Assembly (NCBI RefSeq): GCF_030698125.1
Contig: NZ_JAUYNV010000004.1
Location: 181,522-245,521, forward strand
Reading direction: 5' to 3'
Length of the DNA: 64,000 nucleotides
Origin: Methyloversatilis sp.
GTDB lineage: Bacteria > Pseudomonadota > Gammaproteobacteria > Burkholderiales > Rhodocyclaceae
The notes under the pieces were generated by a model. That model had not been told where the DNA came from and ran no database searches. It saw only the letters and a list, made by a program, of their open reading frames with translations. Both the position numbers and the translations under genes were made by a program. Each line of letters starts with the position of its first letter. The stretch's first letter is position 1. This document shows, piece by piece, positions 45,302 to 54,368 of this stretch.

Positions 45302-46607
45302 GCGCCGCGAATTTGACATCGAGCCCTTCAAGCGGGACGCCGGTCAGCACGACACCCTTTACGGCCTCCCACATGACGTCGTATTCTGCCGAAAGTGCAT
45401 CATTTCGAACCAGCGGCCGAATTCAGCCGTCGAGTATGTGCATACCAAAGGCACCAAGAAAACGACCATCCACTTTGACGAGCAAGGTATCTGTGATGCC
45501 TGCCGGATGGCCGAGCAAAAGCAGAACAGGATCGACTGGGACGATCGCGAGCGGCAGTTGCGCGAGTTGTGCGACCGTCACCGCAGTACCGACGGCTCCT
45601 ACGACTGCGTGGTGCCGGGCTCGGGCGGCAAGGACAGTTTCTACGCAGCGCACATGCTGAAGTACAAGTACGGCATGCATCCATTGACGGTCACCTGGGC
45701 GCCCCACATTTACACCGACTGGGGTTGGCGTAATTTCCAGAGCTGGCTGCATGCTGGTTTCGACAATTTCCTGTGCACGCCGAACGGCAAAATCCATCGG
45801 TTGATAACCCGTCTGGCAGTGGAGAACCTTTTCCACCCATTTCAGCCCTTCATGTTTGGTCAGAAGGCACTGGCTCCCAAGATGGCGCTGCTACACAAGA
45901 TTCCGCTGGTGTTCTACGGTGAGAACGAGGCCGAATACGGCAATCCCATCGCCGACACGCAGTCGGCCAAGCGCGACTGGTCCTATTTCACGGCAGCCGA
46001 CAAGTCGCAGATTTACTTGGGCGGTACTTCACTGGCGGACCTGAAAGATCACTTCGGCGTCGACGAGCACGAACTGCAGCCCTACCTGCCGGCGAATCCG
46101 GCACAGATCGAGGAGAGTAACGTAGAGGTTCATTACCTCGGCTACTACCTGAAATGGCATCCGCAGAGCTGTTATTACTATGCAGTCGAGCACGGAGGAT
46201 TCCAGGCGTCACCGGAACGGACACCGGGTACTTACAGCAAGTACAACAGCATCGACGACCGTATCGACGATTTCCATTACTACACCACCTTTGTCAAGTT
46301 CGGCATCGGTCGCGCGACATACGATGCCGCACAGGAAATTCGTTCGGGTGACATCAACCGCAGCGAGGGCGTGGCCCTTGCCAAGCGCTTCGACGGTGAG
46401 TTCCCGGAACGTTTCGCCAACGAAATATTCCGCTACCTCAGTCTTCCGGCGAACGAGTTTCCACAGGCTTCGAAAATGTTCGAACAGCCCATCATTGACT
46501 ACGAGTATTTCATGCACCTTGCGGACACTTTCCGTTCGCCGCATCTCTGGACGTTCGATCAGGGGGAGTGGAAGCTGCGCAGCCAAGTCTGGCATGAGGG
46601 TGCCTGA
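45285..46607 (+). CDS. N-acetyl sugar amidotransferase (PseA/WbpG-like)
   Basis: 440 residues, ATP-pyrophosphatase (PP-loop) type with VPGSGGKDSF. Two Cys pairs near the N-terminus (FCRKC and CDAC) form a zinc site seen in this family. PseA and WbpG family members, with HisH- and HisF-like partners, replace an acetamido oxygen by nitrogen to form an acetamidino group on a nonulosonic or uronic acid sugar. HisF and HisH homologues follow directly. The modified position cannot be deduced. Confidence 0.88.
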   Translation: MFRYPKRREFDIEPFKRDAGQHDTLYGLPHDVVFCRKCIISNQRPNSAVEYVHTKGTKKTTIHFDEQGICDACRMAEQKQNRIDWDDRERQLRELCDRHRSTDGSYDCVVPGSGGKDSFYAAHMLKYKYGMHPLTVTWAPHIYTDWGWRNFQSWLHAGFDNFLCTPNGKIHRLITRLAVENLFHPFQPFMFGQKALAPKMALLHKIPLVFYGENEAEYGNPIADTQSAKRDWSYFTAADKSQIYLGGTSLADLKDHFGVDEHELQPYLPANPAQIEESNVEVHYLGYYLKWHPQSCYYYAVEHGGFQASPERTPGTYSKYNSIDDRIDDFHYYTTFVKFGIGRATYDAAQEIRSGDINRSEGVALAKRFDGEFPERFANEIFRYLSLPANEFPQASKMFEQPIIDYEYFMHLADTFRSPHLWTFDQGEWKLRSQVWHEGA

Positions 46608-46610
46608 AGG

Positions 46611-47372
46611 ATGGCCGGCGTAAGACTCATTCCGCGCCTTGACATCAAGGGGCCGAATCTCATCAAGGGCATCCACCTTGAGGGCCTGCGCGTCGTCGGT
46701 GATCCGCAGGTTTTCGCACGGCGCTACTACGAACAGGGCGCCGACGAACTGATCTACATGGATACCGTGGCCAGCCTTTACGGCCGCAACAGCTTGCGCG
46801 ACATAGTCAGTCGTACCGCGCAGGATGTGTTTATCCCGCTAACCGTTGGCGGAGGAGTGCGCTCGGTCGACGACGTGCGCGAACTGCTCCGGGCGGGCGC
46901 AGACAAAATTGCCATCAACACCGCTGCGGTGGCGCGTCCGGAGCTGATAGGAGAAGTGTCGCGCGCGTTCGGCTCCCAGTGCATGGTGCTGTCGATCGAA
47001 GCCAAGCGCATCGCGCCGGGGCGTTGGGAAGTTTTCACCGACAATGGTCGGGAGCGCACGGGGTTGGATGTCGTCGCTTGGGCGCAGCGTGGCGTCGAAC
47101 TGGGTGCAGGTGAGATCCTGCTAACGTCGGTCGATCAGGAAGGTACTCGAAAAGGCTTCGATGTCGATCTGGTGAGCGCGGTGGTGGAGGTTTGCCCGGT
47201 TCCGGTGATCGCCAGTGGTGGCATGGGGTCGCTTGACCATCTCATCGACGTCTGTGGCCGCGGAAAAGCTGATGCAGTTGCAATAGCCGACGTGCTGCAT
47301 TATGACCGGATTGGTTTTTCGACCATTCGTGCGGGTGCTGCCGGGGCCGGAATATCGGTACGAACCATTTGA
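46611..47372 (+). CDS. HisF-like cyclase subunit of the sugar amidotransferase
   Basis: 253 residues, a (beta/alpha)8 barrel. It keeps RLIPRLDIK, TVGGGVRS, DKIAINTAA, and the C-terminal GGMGSLDH phosphate site. As in the Pseudomonas aeruginosa O-antigen cluster (HisF2) it should act outside histidine synthesis by pairing with HisH-like glutaminase to deliver ammonia to the PseA/WbpG-type enzyme. Three bases separate it from that gene. Confidence 0.88.
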   Translation: MAGVRLIPRLDIKGPNLIKGIHLEGLRVVGDPQVFARRYYEQGADELIYMDTVASLYGRNSLRDIVSRTAQDVFIPLTVGGGVRSVDDVRELLRAGADKIAINTAAVARPELIGEVSRAFGSQCMVLSIEAKRIAPGRWEVFTDNGRERTGLDVVAWAQRGVELGAGEILLTSVDQEGTRKGFDVDLVSAVVEVCPVPVIASGGMGSLDHLIDVCGRGKADAVAIADVLHYDRIGFSTIRAGAAGAGISVRTI

Positions 47373-47386
47373 CCCGTGAGACCGCA

Positions 47387-47578
47387 ATGACGAAGCGCGA
47401 CGCCTACGCATCGGTGTCGAGGCGGGAGTCCATTCAGCTTACTGCGCTGCGTGCGCCGGCGCCCTCCGTGGTGATGCACGAGGCTGAACACTTCGCGGTT
47501 GAGGCGGCCGCCGTCGGCATTGCGGGGCGTGCGTATCCTGCAAGAGATACCACTGATCCGCGGATCTGCTTTCACTGA
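47387..47578 (+). CDS. Small ORF between the hisF-like and hisH-like genes
   Basis: 63 residues (MTKRDAYASVSRRESIQLTA start, ending in PRICFH), 14 bp after the hisF-like stop. It has no clear Shine-Dalgarno, no hydrophobic segment and no family I recognise. It is in an intact operon position, but the 239-bp gap in an otherwise overlapping gene chain also fits a decayed gene. Confidence 0.3.
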   Translation: MTKRDAYASVSRRESIQLTALRAPAPSVVMHEAEHFAVEAAAVGIAGRAYPARDTTDPRICFH

Positions 47579-47610
47579 CGGATATTGAGCGCTGGGAGGC
47601 GACAGAAGCG

Positions 47611-48258
47611 ATGTCAGAACGAGTAACCATCGTCGACTACGGGCTGGGAAATATATTCAGCGTGGCAAGGGCGGTCGAGCACTTCGGTGTCGATGTCCTG
47701 CTGTCTGACGACCCGTGCGTGTTGGGTGAAGCATCGCGCCTCATCCTGCCGGGAGTCGGAGCATTCGCGATCGGTATGCAAGGACTGCGCGAGCGGGCGC
47801 TCATCGAACCGCTGCGAAAGTTCGCAGCAAGCGGACGGCCGTTGCTTGGAATCTGCCTTGGCATGCAGATGCTGCTGTCGGGCAGCGAGGAATTTGGCGA
47901 TCACGAAGGGCTGGGCATCATCCCGGGCCTTGTCGCGCCGGTTTCCGGACAGACGGCGACAGGCGCGATCCTGAAGGTTCCGCACGTCGGCTGGAGTCCG
48001 CTACATAATCCTCTTTTCGGAAATTCGTGGGACGGCAGCATCCTGGCTGGCCTGCCGGAGGCGTGTGAGGCCTACTTCGTACATTCCTATACGGCCGTTC
48101 CGGCCGACGATGCGCACAGGCTGGCCGATACCTGGTACGGGAATTGCCGCATCTCGGCGGCCGTCCGCAAGAACAATGTGTATGGTTGTCAATTCCACCC
48201 GGAAAAGAGTGGTCCCGCCGGGCTAAAAATCATCGAGAACTTCCTGAGCGTCGTATGA
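47611..48258 (+). CDS. HisH-like glutamine amidotransferase subunit
   Basis: 215 residues, class I glutaminase. The oxyanion strand and nucleophile are in LLGICLGMQMLL (Cys), and the catalytic His-x-Glu is in CQFHPEKSG. It releases ammonia from glutamine for the HisF-like/PseA-like assembly. ATG follows GGGAGG. Overlaps the next gene by ATGA. Confidence 0.9.
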   Translation: MSERVTIVDYGLGNIFSVARAVEHFGVDVLLSDDPCVLGEASRLILPGVGAFAIGMQGLRERALIEPLRKFAASGRPLLGICLGMQMLLSGSEEFGDHEGLGIIPGLVAPVSGQTATGAILKVPHVGWSPLHNPLFGNSWDGSILAGLPEACEAYFVHSYTAVPADDAHRLADTWYGNCRISAAVRKNNVYGCQFHPEKSGPAGLKIIENFLSVV

Positions 48259-49808
48259 AATCGCTGCTTTTCGTCGTAAATGAGGCGGGTGAATTCATCG
48301 AACTGCGTCGCGTTGCCCTGATTGCGAAGGCTCGTGGATACCAAGTTAATTTTCTTTTCGCTCAACCGGGTTACTTGAATCTGCGGCGTGACCGTGCGTT
48401 CTGCCAACTCAATGGCTTCAGGGAGTTCTTTCCCGGTAAGAAACTGCAGGCATCCGCCGGCACCGAAGTCATGAAGGAAAGAGAGGCACGCCTCGAGGGC
48501 GGCTACATGCCCAACTCGATTCTTGCTTCGCCCCCGCCGCTCCGACCATTGCCGATCCGCATCGCAGCGCTCGCGATGATTTTCGCGCTGCACTTAGTGT
48601 CGCTACCCGTTAAAATAATACGGCGCGTCGGCGCGAGAATTGGGACGCGCGGCGAGTTGCGACGTACCAGGCCTTTTCTTTACGCGCGGACGCTGTTCGA
48701 TCTGCTGACTCCAGATCTCGTCGTATTCGGCCAGGAATTTCCCGGGTCAGTGAATGCACTGCTCACCAGGCTGTGCAATACGAAGGGCGTGCCGACGCTG
48801 ATCATTCCATTTGCGGTGGGTACGACCAAAGAAATGGTCGAAAGCCTATCGGACAAGACGGATTACGAGGTTAGCAGCAGTCTTTCGAACCGGCTGGCCG
48901 CCTTGCTTTTCCCAAACTGGGTGAATTACTACGGGGGCAAGGCGCTTCTCAGGTTGCCCGGCCGTTCCATTATTGCGATTGAGGCCGCCGGTCTGGCGCC
49001 GGAGCACCCTTGGCTGCCGAACAACAGCAAGGTGACCTGCATCGCGGTGGAAAGTCCGGAGATGGAGCGCTACTACCGGCATATGCGTTTTCCGCCGCAA
49101 CAGCTACGCCTGACCGGCACAGCTTGCGATGATTCGCTGTCTAACGCTCGGGGGCAGCGGGATGAGCTAAAGCGCAAACTTTGTCGGTTGCTCAGGCTGA
49201 ATCCGGCCAAGCGAATCCTTCTCTGTGCCTGGCCAACAGACCAGTTCCAGTCACGCCACATTCCGCTTGAATTCAACAGCTACGACCAGCTTTGCTGGGC
49301 TTGGGCGCGAGCGCTCAGTGTGGTGGCACGAATGACTGATTTCGAAGTTGTCATCCGGCCACATCCGGTAACCGACCCGGCCAAACTCGCCGCCATATTG
49401 AGCCTCTACCAGCTACACGAGCGCGTCACCGACATCGATACACTCGAATTGGTGCCGGTGTGCGATCTTTTCGTCGCCTGCGTCTCTTCAACCCTGCGCT
49501 GGGCGGCTGCATGTGGTATTCCGGCGATCAACTATGACTGCTATGACTACGGCTACACCGATTTCGAGCCGGCCGGGGGCATCTCGACCGTGCGCAGATT
49601 CCATGATTTTCAAAGCGTGCTCCAGGAAGTGACCGAAGAACCCGCGATTTATGAACGCGCGCGCCTCGCGCAAACGGCGTGTTCGGCGGAGTGGGGGCTG
49701 CTGGACGGCTGCTCGGCCGACCGCATCATGGCCTTGATCGATGAGCTGTCGGGTGGATTGCCTGTCGGTGCTCCGATGACACTTGATACCCGGGGAACGC
49801 ACTCGTGA
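48255..49808 (+). CDS. GT-B-type surface glycan protein, family A
   Basis: 517 residues. I do not recognise a named family; the layout is GT-B-like. The C-terminal half has VVIRPHP, then CVSSTLRWAAACGIPAI and YDCYDYGYTDF, nearly the same block as in the protein at 56777. An HP and SSS arrangement of this type occurs in sialyl- and polysialyltransferases and in CDP-glycerol transferases. A hydrophobic stretch near residues 98-118 may anchor it. A role in transferring the nonulosonic acid is inferred from position. Confidence 0.6.
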   Translation: MKSLLFVVNEAGEFIELRRVALIAKARGYQVNFLFAQPGYLNLRRDRAFCQLNGFREFFPGKKLQASAGTEVMKEREARLEGGYMPNSILASPPPLRPLPIRIAALAMIFALHLVSLPVKIIRRVGARIGTRGELRRTRPFLYARTLFDLLTPDLVVFGQEFPGSVNALLTRLCNTKGVPTLIIPFAVGTTKEMVESLSDKTDYEVSSSLSNRLAALLFPNWVNYYGGKALLRLPGRSIIAIEAAGLAPEHPWLPNNSKVTCIAVESPEMERYYRHMRFPPQQLRLTGTACDDSLSNARGQRDELKRKLCRLLRLNPAKRILLCAWPTDQFQSRHIPLEFNSYDQLCWAWARALSVVARMTDFEVVIRPHPVTDPAKLAAILSLYQLHERVTDIDTLELVPVCDLFVACVSSTLRWAAACGIPAINYDCYDYGYTDFEPAGGISTVRRFHDFQSVLQEVTEEPAIYERARLAQTACSAEWGLLDGCSADRIMALIDELSGGLPVGAPMTLDTRGTHS

Positions 49809-50659
49809 GCATGTCGTCGGAAGGCGTGCCACCGCACCTGCGCGAAACGGTAGTTCGAGGTGGTGGCGGGATGGATTTCGCGGCACTGCTGAGAAGCCTC
49901 TGGGAATACCGTCTGCTGCTTTGGGTATTCTGCAAACGTGACCTGAAGGGGCGTTATACGCAGACGGTGCTGGGCATGGGCTGGGTGCTGCTCACGCCAC
50001 TGATTACCGTCGGCGTATTTGTCATCGTGTTCGGCGTCATGGTGAAGGTCCCAACCGACGGTCTGCCCACCATCATGTTCTATCTGGTGGCGGTGATTCC
50101 CTGGTACGCCTTCATGAACGTACTGAATCCGTCCGTGCAGATGATCGAGGGCAACGCAGGTCTGATCACCAAGGTGTATTTTCCGCGGCTGCTGATAGGT
50201 GGTTCATACGCCGTTGGCGCTGCGGTGGACTTCTTGATCGCCTATGTGTTGCTGATCACCCCGTTCGCCATCGGCTACGGCGTGTGGACGATACAGCTAC
50301 TCCTGATAATGCCTTTCCTTCTGCTGTCAACGCTCATGATCGGACTGGGCGTCGGCCTGATACTCGCGCCCGTGAATGCTCGTTATCGCGACGTGAAGCA
50401 TTTCGTGCCTCTGGGTCTTCAGCTTTTCTACTACTCTACGCCCGCCATCTATCCGGTGTCGGCCGTCCCGGCTTGGGCGGAGCCTTGGTATGCGGTTAAT
50501 CCGCTGTCGCTGGTGATCAACAGTTACCGGGCGGCCATGGTCGGACAATGGCCGTCGGCCACCACTCTGTGGACCTTGGGCGGGATGGCAGTTGTGTGCT
50601 TCGTGAGCGGAGTGGTCGTGTTTCAGCGGCAGGACCGACAGATCGTGGATACGCTGTGA
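49805..50659 (+). CDS. ABC-2 type polysaccharide exporter, permease (Wzm)
   Basis: 284 residues with six predicted membrane helices after a cytoplasmic start. The first segment, KGRYTQTVLGMGWVLLTPL, is the typical ABC-2 entry helix of Wzm/KpsM proteins. With the ATPase that follows it moves a finished, lipid-linked glycan across the inner membrane. It overlaps the previous gene (GTGA) and the ATPase (4 bp). Confidence 0.9.
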   Translation: MSMSSEGVPPHLRETVVRGGGGMDFAALLRSLWEYRLLLWVFCKRDLKGRYTQTVLGMGWVLLTPLITVGVFVIVFGVMVKVPTDGLPTIMFYLVAVIPWYAFMNVLNPSVQMIEGNAGLITKVYFPRLLIGGSYAVGAAVDFLIAYVLLITPFAIGYGVWTIQLLLIMPFLLLSTLMIGLGVGLILAPVNARYRDVKHFVPLGLQLFYYSTPAIYPVSAVPAWAEPWYAVNPLSLVINSYRAAMVGQWPSATTLWTLGGMAVVCFVSGVVVFQRQDRQIVDTL

Positions 50660-52038
50660 CCTGGGTGATCAAATGCTCCGGCCTATCAAAGCTCTACCGC
50701 ATCGGGCGGAGCAACGTGACAGCGGCGGAGATGCTCAACGCGCGTTTGCGCAACATGACCCGCATGCTGATGTCTGCCGGGCGTGTCCAACCTAAGGCAC
50801 CTCCCATAGTGCACTCCGATGCGCATCGGGTGCTTGATTCGAGCCAGACGGCCGATGCGCCGCCGGATCACTTCTGGGCGCTCAAGGATGTCGATCTGGA
50901 GATCGCACAAGGTGACCGCGTCGGCATCATCGGCCCGAACGGGTGCGGCAAGAGCACGTTGCTCAAGTTATTGTCGCGGATCACGGGCCCCACCAGTGGC
51001 GAGTTCAGATTTCGTGGTCGTTTGATCAGCCTGTTGGAGATAGGTACCGGCTTTCATGGTGATCTGACTGGACGGGAGAACATCTTTTTGAACGGAAGCA
51101 TCATGGGTATGAAGCCGGCCGAAATCCGCCGCCGGCTCGATGAGATCATCGAATTCTCCGAACTTGGAGAAATGATCGACACTCCGGTCAAAAGGTACTC
51201 CTCCGGCATGTATGTGCGCCTCGCCTTCTCGGTCGCGGCACATCTCGAATCCGAGCTGCTTATCGTCGACGAAGTGCTCGCTGTCGGTGACGCGGCTTTC
51301 CAGCGGAAGTGTTCCGAGAAAATGCTTGAAGTGGCAGACCGGGGGCGCACTCTTATATTCGTCAGTCACGACATGGATGCCATCAATCGCATCTGCAATC
51401 GCGGCGTTCACATGGCGCATGGACGCATCGTCGGCGACAGCATGATCGGTGCCGAGGCCGGCATGCGTGCGCTGTCGTCGGTAGCCGACATCACTCGCTC
51501 CTACATTCGCGCAGGCATCAACCTGCAATGCGAGCAGGTGTGGGCCGATCCGGCCGAATCACCGACCTTCGATGGCGTCATTCGTTTGGACGCCGTCCGC
51601 ATAATCGATGCAGCAGGGGCCGTGCGCAGCGAGTTCGATGTCAAGGAGCCACTGACCGTCGAGATCGAATTCGAGATACTGAAAGAGCGCTACCCGGTCA
51701 ATGTGCATCTGCACGTGAAGGATCTGTCGGGGCATTACGTACTCGTGTCGATGGATAATTTGATCGCTGACGCGGGTGCCCATCGGCGCCCCGGGCGGTA
51801 CCGCGAGCGCTGCACCATCACCGCACCGCTGCTGAACGTTGGTGACTACCGCATCGATCTGGAGTTCTGGCCCGGCAAATTGCCGGAACACCGCTTCATG
51901 AAGGCATCGGTGCTCAGTTTTAGCGTGACTGACGATAGCAGCCCGGAGGGTGTGCGCGGCGATTGGCCGAATCAGTGGCCGAACTGCATTGTGCGGCCGA
52001 GCCTGCCTTGGTGGATCGAACAACCGTGGCGTCCCTGA
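50656..52038 (+). CDS. ABC exporter ATPase with C-terminal glycan-binding domain (Wzt)
   Basis: 460 residues. Walker A GPNGCGKST, signature YSSGMYVRLAF, Walker B LLIVDEVLAV and switch His in FVSHD are all present. Residues after about 290 form a beta-rich extension like the Wzt C-terminal domain, which recognises the capped end of an O-antigen before export. Together with Wzm this puts the island in the ABC-transporter-dependent class, with the chain completed inside the cell. A cap (methyl or other) is expected; the methyltransferase at 58236 is a candidate. Confidence 0.92.
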   Translation: MTWVIKCSGLSKLYRIGRSNVTAAEMLNARLRNMTRMLMSAGRVQPKAPPIVHSDAHRVLDSSQTADAPPDHFWALKDVDLEIAQGDRVGIIGPNGCGKSTLLKLLSRITGPTSGEFRFRGRLISLLEIGTGFHGDLTGRENIFLNGSIMGMKPAEIRRRLDEIIEFSELGEMIDTPVKRYSSGMYVRLAFSVAAHLESELLIVDEVLAVGDAAFQRKCSEKMLEVADRGRTLIFVSHDMDAINRICNRGVHMAHGRIVGDSMIGAEAGMRALSSVADITRSYIRAGINLQCEQVWADPAESPTFDGVIRLDAVRIIDAAGAVRSEFDVKEPLTVEIEFEILKERYPVNVHLHVKDLSGHYVLVSMDNLIADAGAHRRPGRYRERCTITAPLLNVGDYRIDLEFWPGKLPEHRFMKASVLSFSVTDDSSPEGVRGDWPNQWPNCIVRPSLPWWIEQPWRP

Positions 52039-53240
52039 TGACAGCGGCGGCGCTAGCAGCCCAGTCGCAACGGACGACAGTTGCTGGCGAAGCAGTGATG
52101 CTTGTGTCCTTCATTCACCAGCTACCACATGCTTTTGGTGCGCTTTTCGAGGATCGCCGAGGCCGTGGTGTCTGGGAAGAAGCGCCCGTCACGGTATTTG
52201 TCTGGTGTCACCGGGCGGCGCTTCACCGACGGGGCTCCGACGTACACGATGTCTTTGCCAATTGCCTCGCCGGGCTGCCGTGGGTGCGACTGGTATTCCC
52301 CGGGTTTGTGCACCGGGCGTCAAGTCTGTCGCCGTTCCGCATGCTGAATTCACGTGCGGCGTGGATACGCACTCACTGGCAGCGCCCGGTGCCCGAAGTC
52401 CTGTACTTCTCGCACGACGCCAGTGCCGACCACACCGCGCAGGCGCTCATGCAGGCTTTCCCGTCCGCGCGTCGCGTCTGTTACGGTGATCCGCCGGGCT
52501 TTCTCCATCCCGAAAACCCGCCATTTCCGGAGCATGTGCGTCATCGCCCCGACGCGTTGCGCCAAGGCGTCTGGGCGACCCGTCTGCGTGGGGTTTCCCA
52601 TTGGCTCGGCGCGCACGAAGCGATCATCGCCGTGGATTTTCGGATCGCGGGAACATCCGACTGCGACCTGCCGGTGCGTCTGTTGCCGGCCAGTTGTCTA
52701 CGCGACGCCTTGGGCCGCCTGCAGCAGGGCTTCACCGGCCTGACAAGTGCAGAGTTGCAGTTGCTGGACGGTCTCGTCGTGGAGGGCACCCAGCCTTTTA
52801 TGCTTTTGCTGGGTAACTTCACGGGCAGCCGAATGTGTGCACAGAAAAACGAAATCGCTTTGTATGCCGAGCTCTGCGCGCAGCATGTGCCCGTCGGTGC
52901 AACGATTATCGTCAAGCCGCACGCCGGCTCGCACCCCGCGCTGCTCAGGGCACTCGCGCTCAGGCTGCCGGATTATCACCTGATTGTGCTGCCCGATCCG
53001 CTGGGGCGTCTGCCAGTGGAATTCCTGTCCGTGCTGCTGTCGCGCTGCCACGTCCTCTCCGTATCATCGGCGTCCGCGCTGCTTGGTGGAGTGCTTGGTA
53101 TCAATGTCCGGCATGTGCTGACTGAAGATGCGATCCGCCGTTATTTCCTGCCGGCCCACGTGCAATACATGTTGTCGGCCAATCAAGCCATCGCCGGACG
53201 GACTCAGCAGGTCTATGGCGCAGACGGATCCGGTGGATGA
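52038..53240 (+). CDS. Putative polysialyltransferase-like glycosyltransferase
   Basis: 400 residues from ATG 52038, which overlaps the Wzt stop (TGATG). The middle has YGDPPGF, and the C-terminal half has IIVKPHAGSHP followed by a VLSVSSASALLGG stretch, an HP motif plus Ser-rich motif order seen in bacterial polysialyl- and sialyltransferases (GT52 and POLYST groups). No named family could be confirmed. It is a good candidate for moving CMP-activated legionaminic acid. Confidence 0.55.
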   Translation: MTAAALAAQSQRTTVAGEAVMLVSFIHQLPHAFGALFEDRRGRGVWEEAPVTVFVWCHRAALHRRGSDVHDVFANCLAGLPWVRLVFPGFVHRASSLSPFRMLNSRAAWIRTHWQRPVPEVLYFSHDASADHTAQALMQAFPSARRVCYGDPPGFLHPENPPFPEHVRHRPDALRQGVWATRLRGVSHWLGAHEAIIAVDFRIAGTSDCDLPVRLLPASCLRDALGRLQQGFTGLTSAELQLLDGLVVEGTQPFMLLLGNFTGSRMCAQKNEIALYAELCAQHVPVGATIIVKPHAGSHPALLRALALRLPDYHLIVLPDPLGRLPVEFLSVLLSRCHVLSVSSASALLGGVLGINVRHVLTEDAIRRYFLPAHVQYMLSANQAIAGRTQQVYGADGSGG

Positions 53241-53354
53241 TAGCGACGACTGCAGGACTGCTGAAGTTTCCCATGGTCCTGAATTCCATGAGTTGCTCAT
53301 GCTGTCCCTTCCCTTGTGGAGCAGTCGCGTGAGTATGTACAAGTGGTGTCGGCG

Positions 53355-54368
53355 ATGAGTGCGCAGCCGAGTGTCCTGTGCCCGCAGGCTTGCGCCGTTG
53401 TCATTGTCGCGTGGAACTGCTGGGATGTTCTGCACGATTGCCTGGGTGCGCTGTCGCAGCAGACCGTGCAGGATTTCAGGGTAATCGTCATCGATAACGG
53501 GGATGCGACGACCGAGCAGATCGCCAGTCTCGAGTCGTATCCTCGTTTGGTCTATGCGCGCAGCCCCTCCAACGTCGGCTTTTCTGCGGCGAACAACCAT
53601 GGCATCTCGCTGGCGGATGATTGCACTTGGATAGCGTTGCTGAACCCGGATACACGGGCTGAACCCCTCTGGCTTGAAACCTTGCTGGCGGCGGCGCGGC
53701 GTCATCCCGATTGTGCGATGTTCGCGTCACGGCTACTACAGGCTTGGAATCCCGAACTGCTCGACGGAGATGGCGACCGCTACCACGTCAGCGGGTTTGC
53801 CTGGCGCGACGGCTTCGGGCTGCCGGCCGCAAACCGCAGTGCCGCGGAGCGCGAGGTGTTTTCCCCCTGCGCTGCGGCTGCGCTTTACAGCCGGCATGCA
53901 CTGATCGAGGTCGGAGGGTTCGACGAGGACTTCTTTTGCTACATGGAAGACGTCGATCTGGGCTTTCGCCTGCGCCTTGCGGGCTACCGTTGCCTGCTGG
54001 TGCCGGCGGCTCGCGTGCACCATATCGGCTCAGGTACGACCAGCCGGCGCAGCGCCTTTTGCGTCTACCATGGTCACCGCAATCTCGTCTGGGTCTATGT
54101 GAAGAACATGCCGGGGCTGCTCTTCTGGATATTTTTACCTTTTCATTTGGTTTTGAACATCGCCGGAGTGCTGCGTTACTTGCCAGCAGGCGCTGCGACT
54201 GCAATTCTTCGTGCCAAGTTCGACGCCTTGTGCATGCTTGCGCGGATGTTGCGCAAACGTCGGCGCATACAGCAACTGAGAACCGTTGGCCTGATCGGAC
54301 TACTGAAGGCGTTCGACCGATGTCCGGTTCCTGGAGTCGGCAGGGCTCTGAACTCTCTATGGAAATAG
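53355..54368 (+). CDS. GT2 family glycosyltransferase (first)
   Basis: 337 residues from ATG 53355; GTG 53316 is the alternative. GT-A fold: VIVAWNCWDVLHDCLGAL, IDNGD, LLNPDTRAEP (DxD-like region) and FFCYMEDVDLGFRLRLAGY (acceptor-side ED-Y). WbbL/rhamnosyltransferase type by sequence, with C-terminal hydrophobic segment near residues 255-280. Donor unknown. It overlaps the next GT2 gene by 10 bp. Confidence 0.85.
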   Translation: MSAQPSVLCPQACAVVIVAWNCWDVLHDCLGALSQQTVQDFRVIVIDNGDATTEQIASLESYPRLVYARSPSNVGFSAANNHGISLADDCTWIALLNPDTRAEPLWLETLLAAARRHPDCAMFASRLLQAWNPELLDGDGDRYHVSGFAWRDGFGLPAANRSAAEREVFSPCAAAALYSRHALIEVGGFDEDFFCYMEDVDLGFRLRLAGYRCLLVPAARVHHIGSGTTSRRSAFCVYHGHRNLVWVYVKNMPGLLFWIFLPFHLVLNIAGVLRYLPAGAATAILRAKFDALCMLARMLRKRRRIQQLRTVGLIGLLKAFDRCPVPGVGRALNSLWK

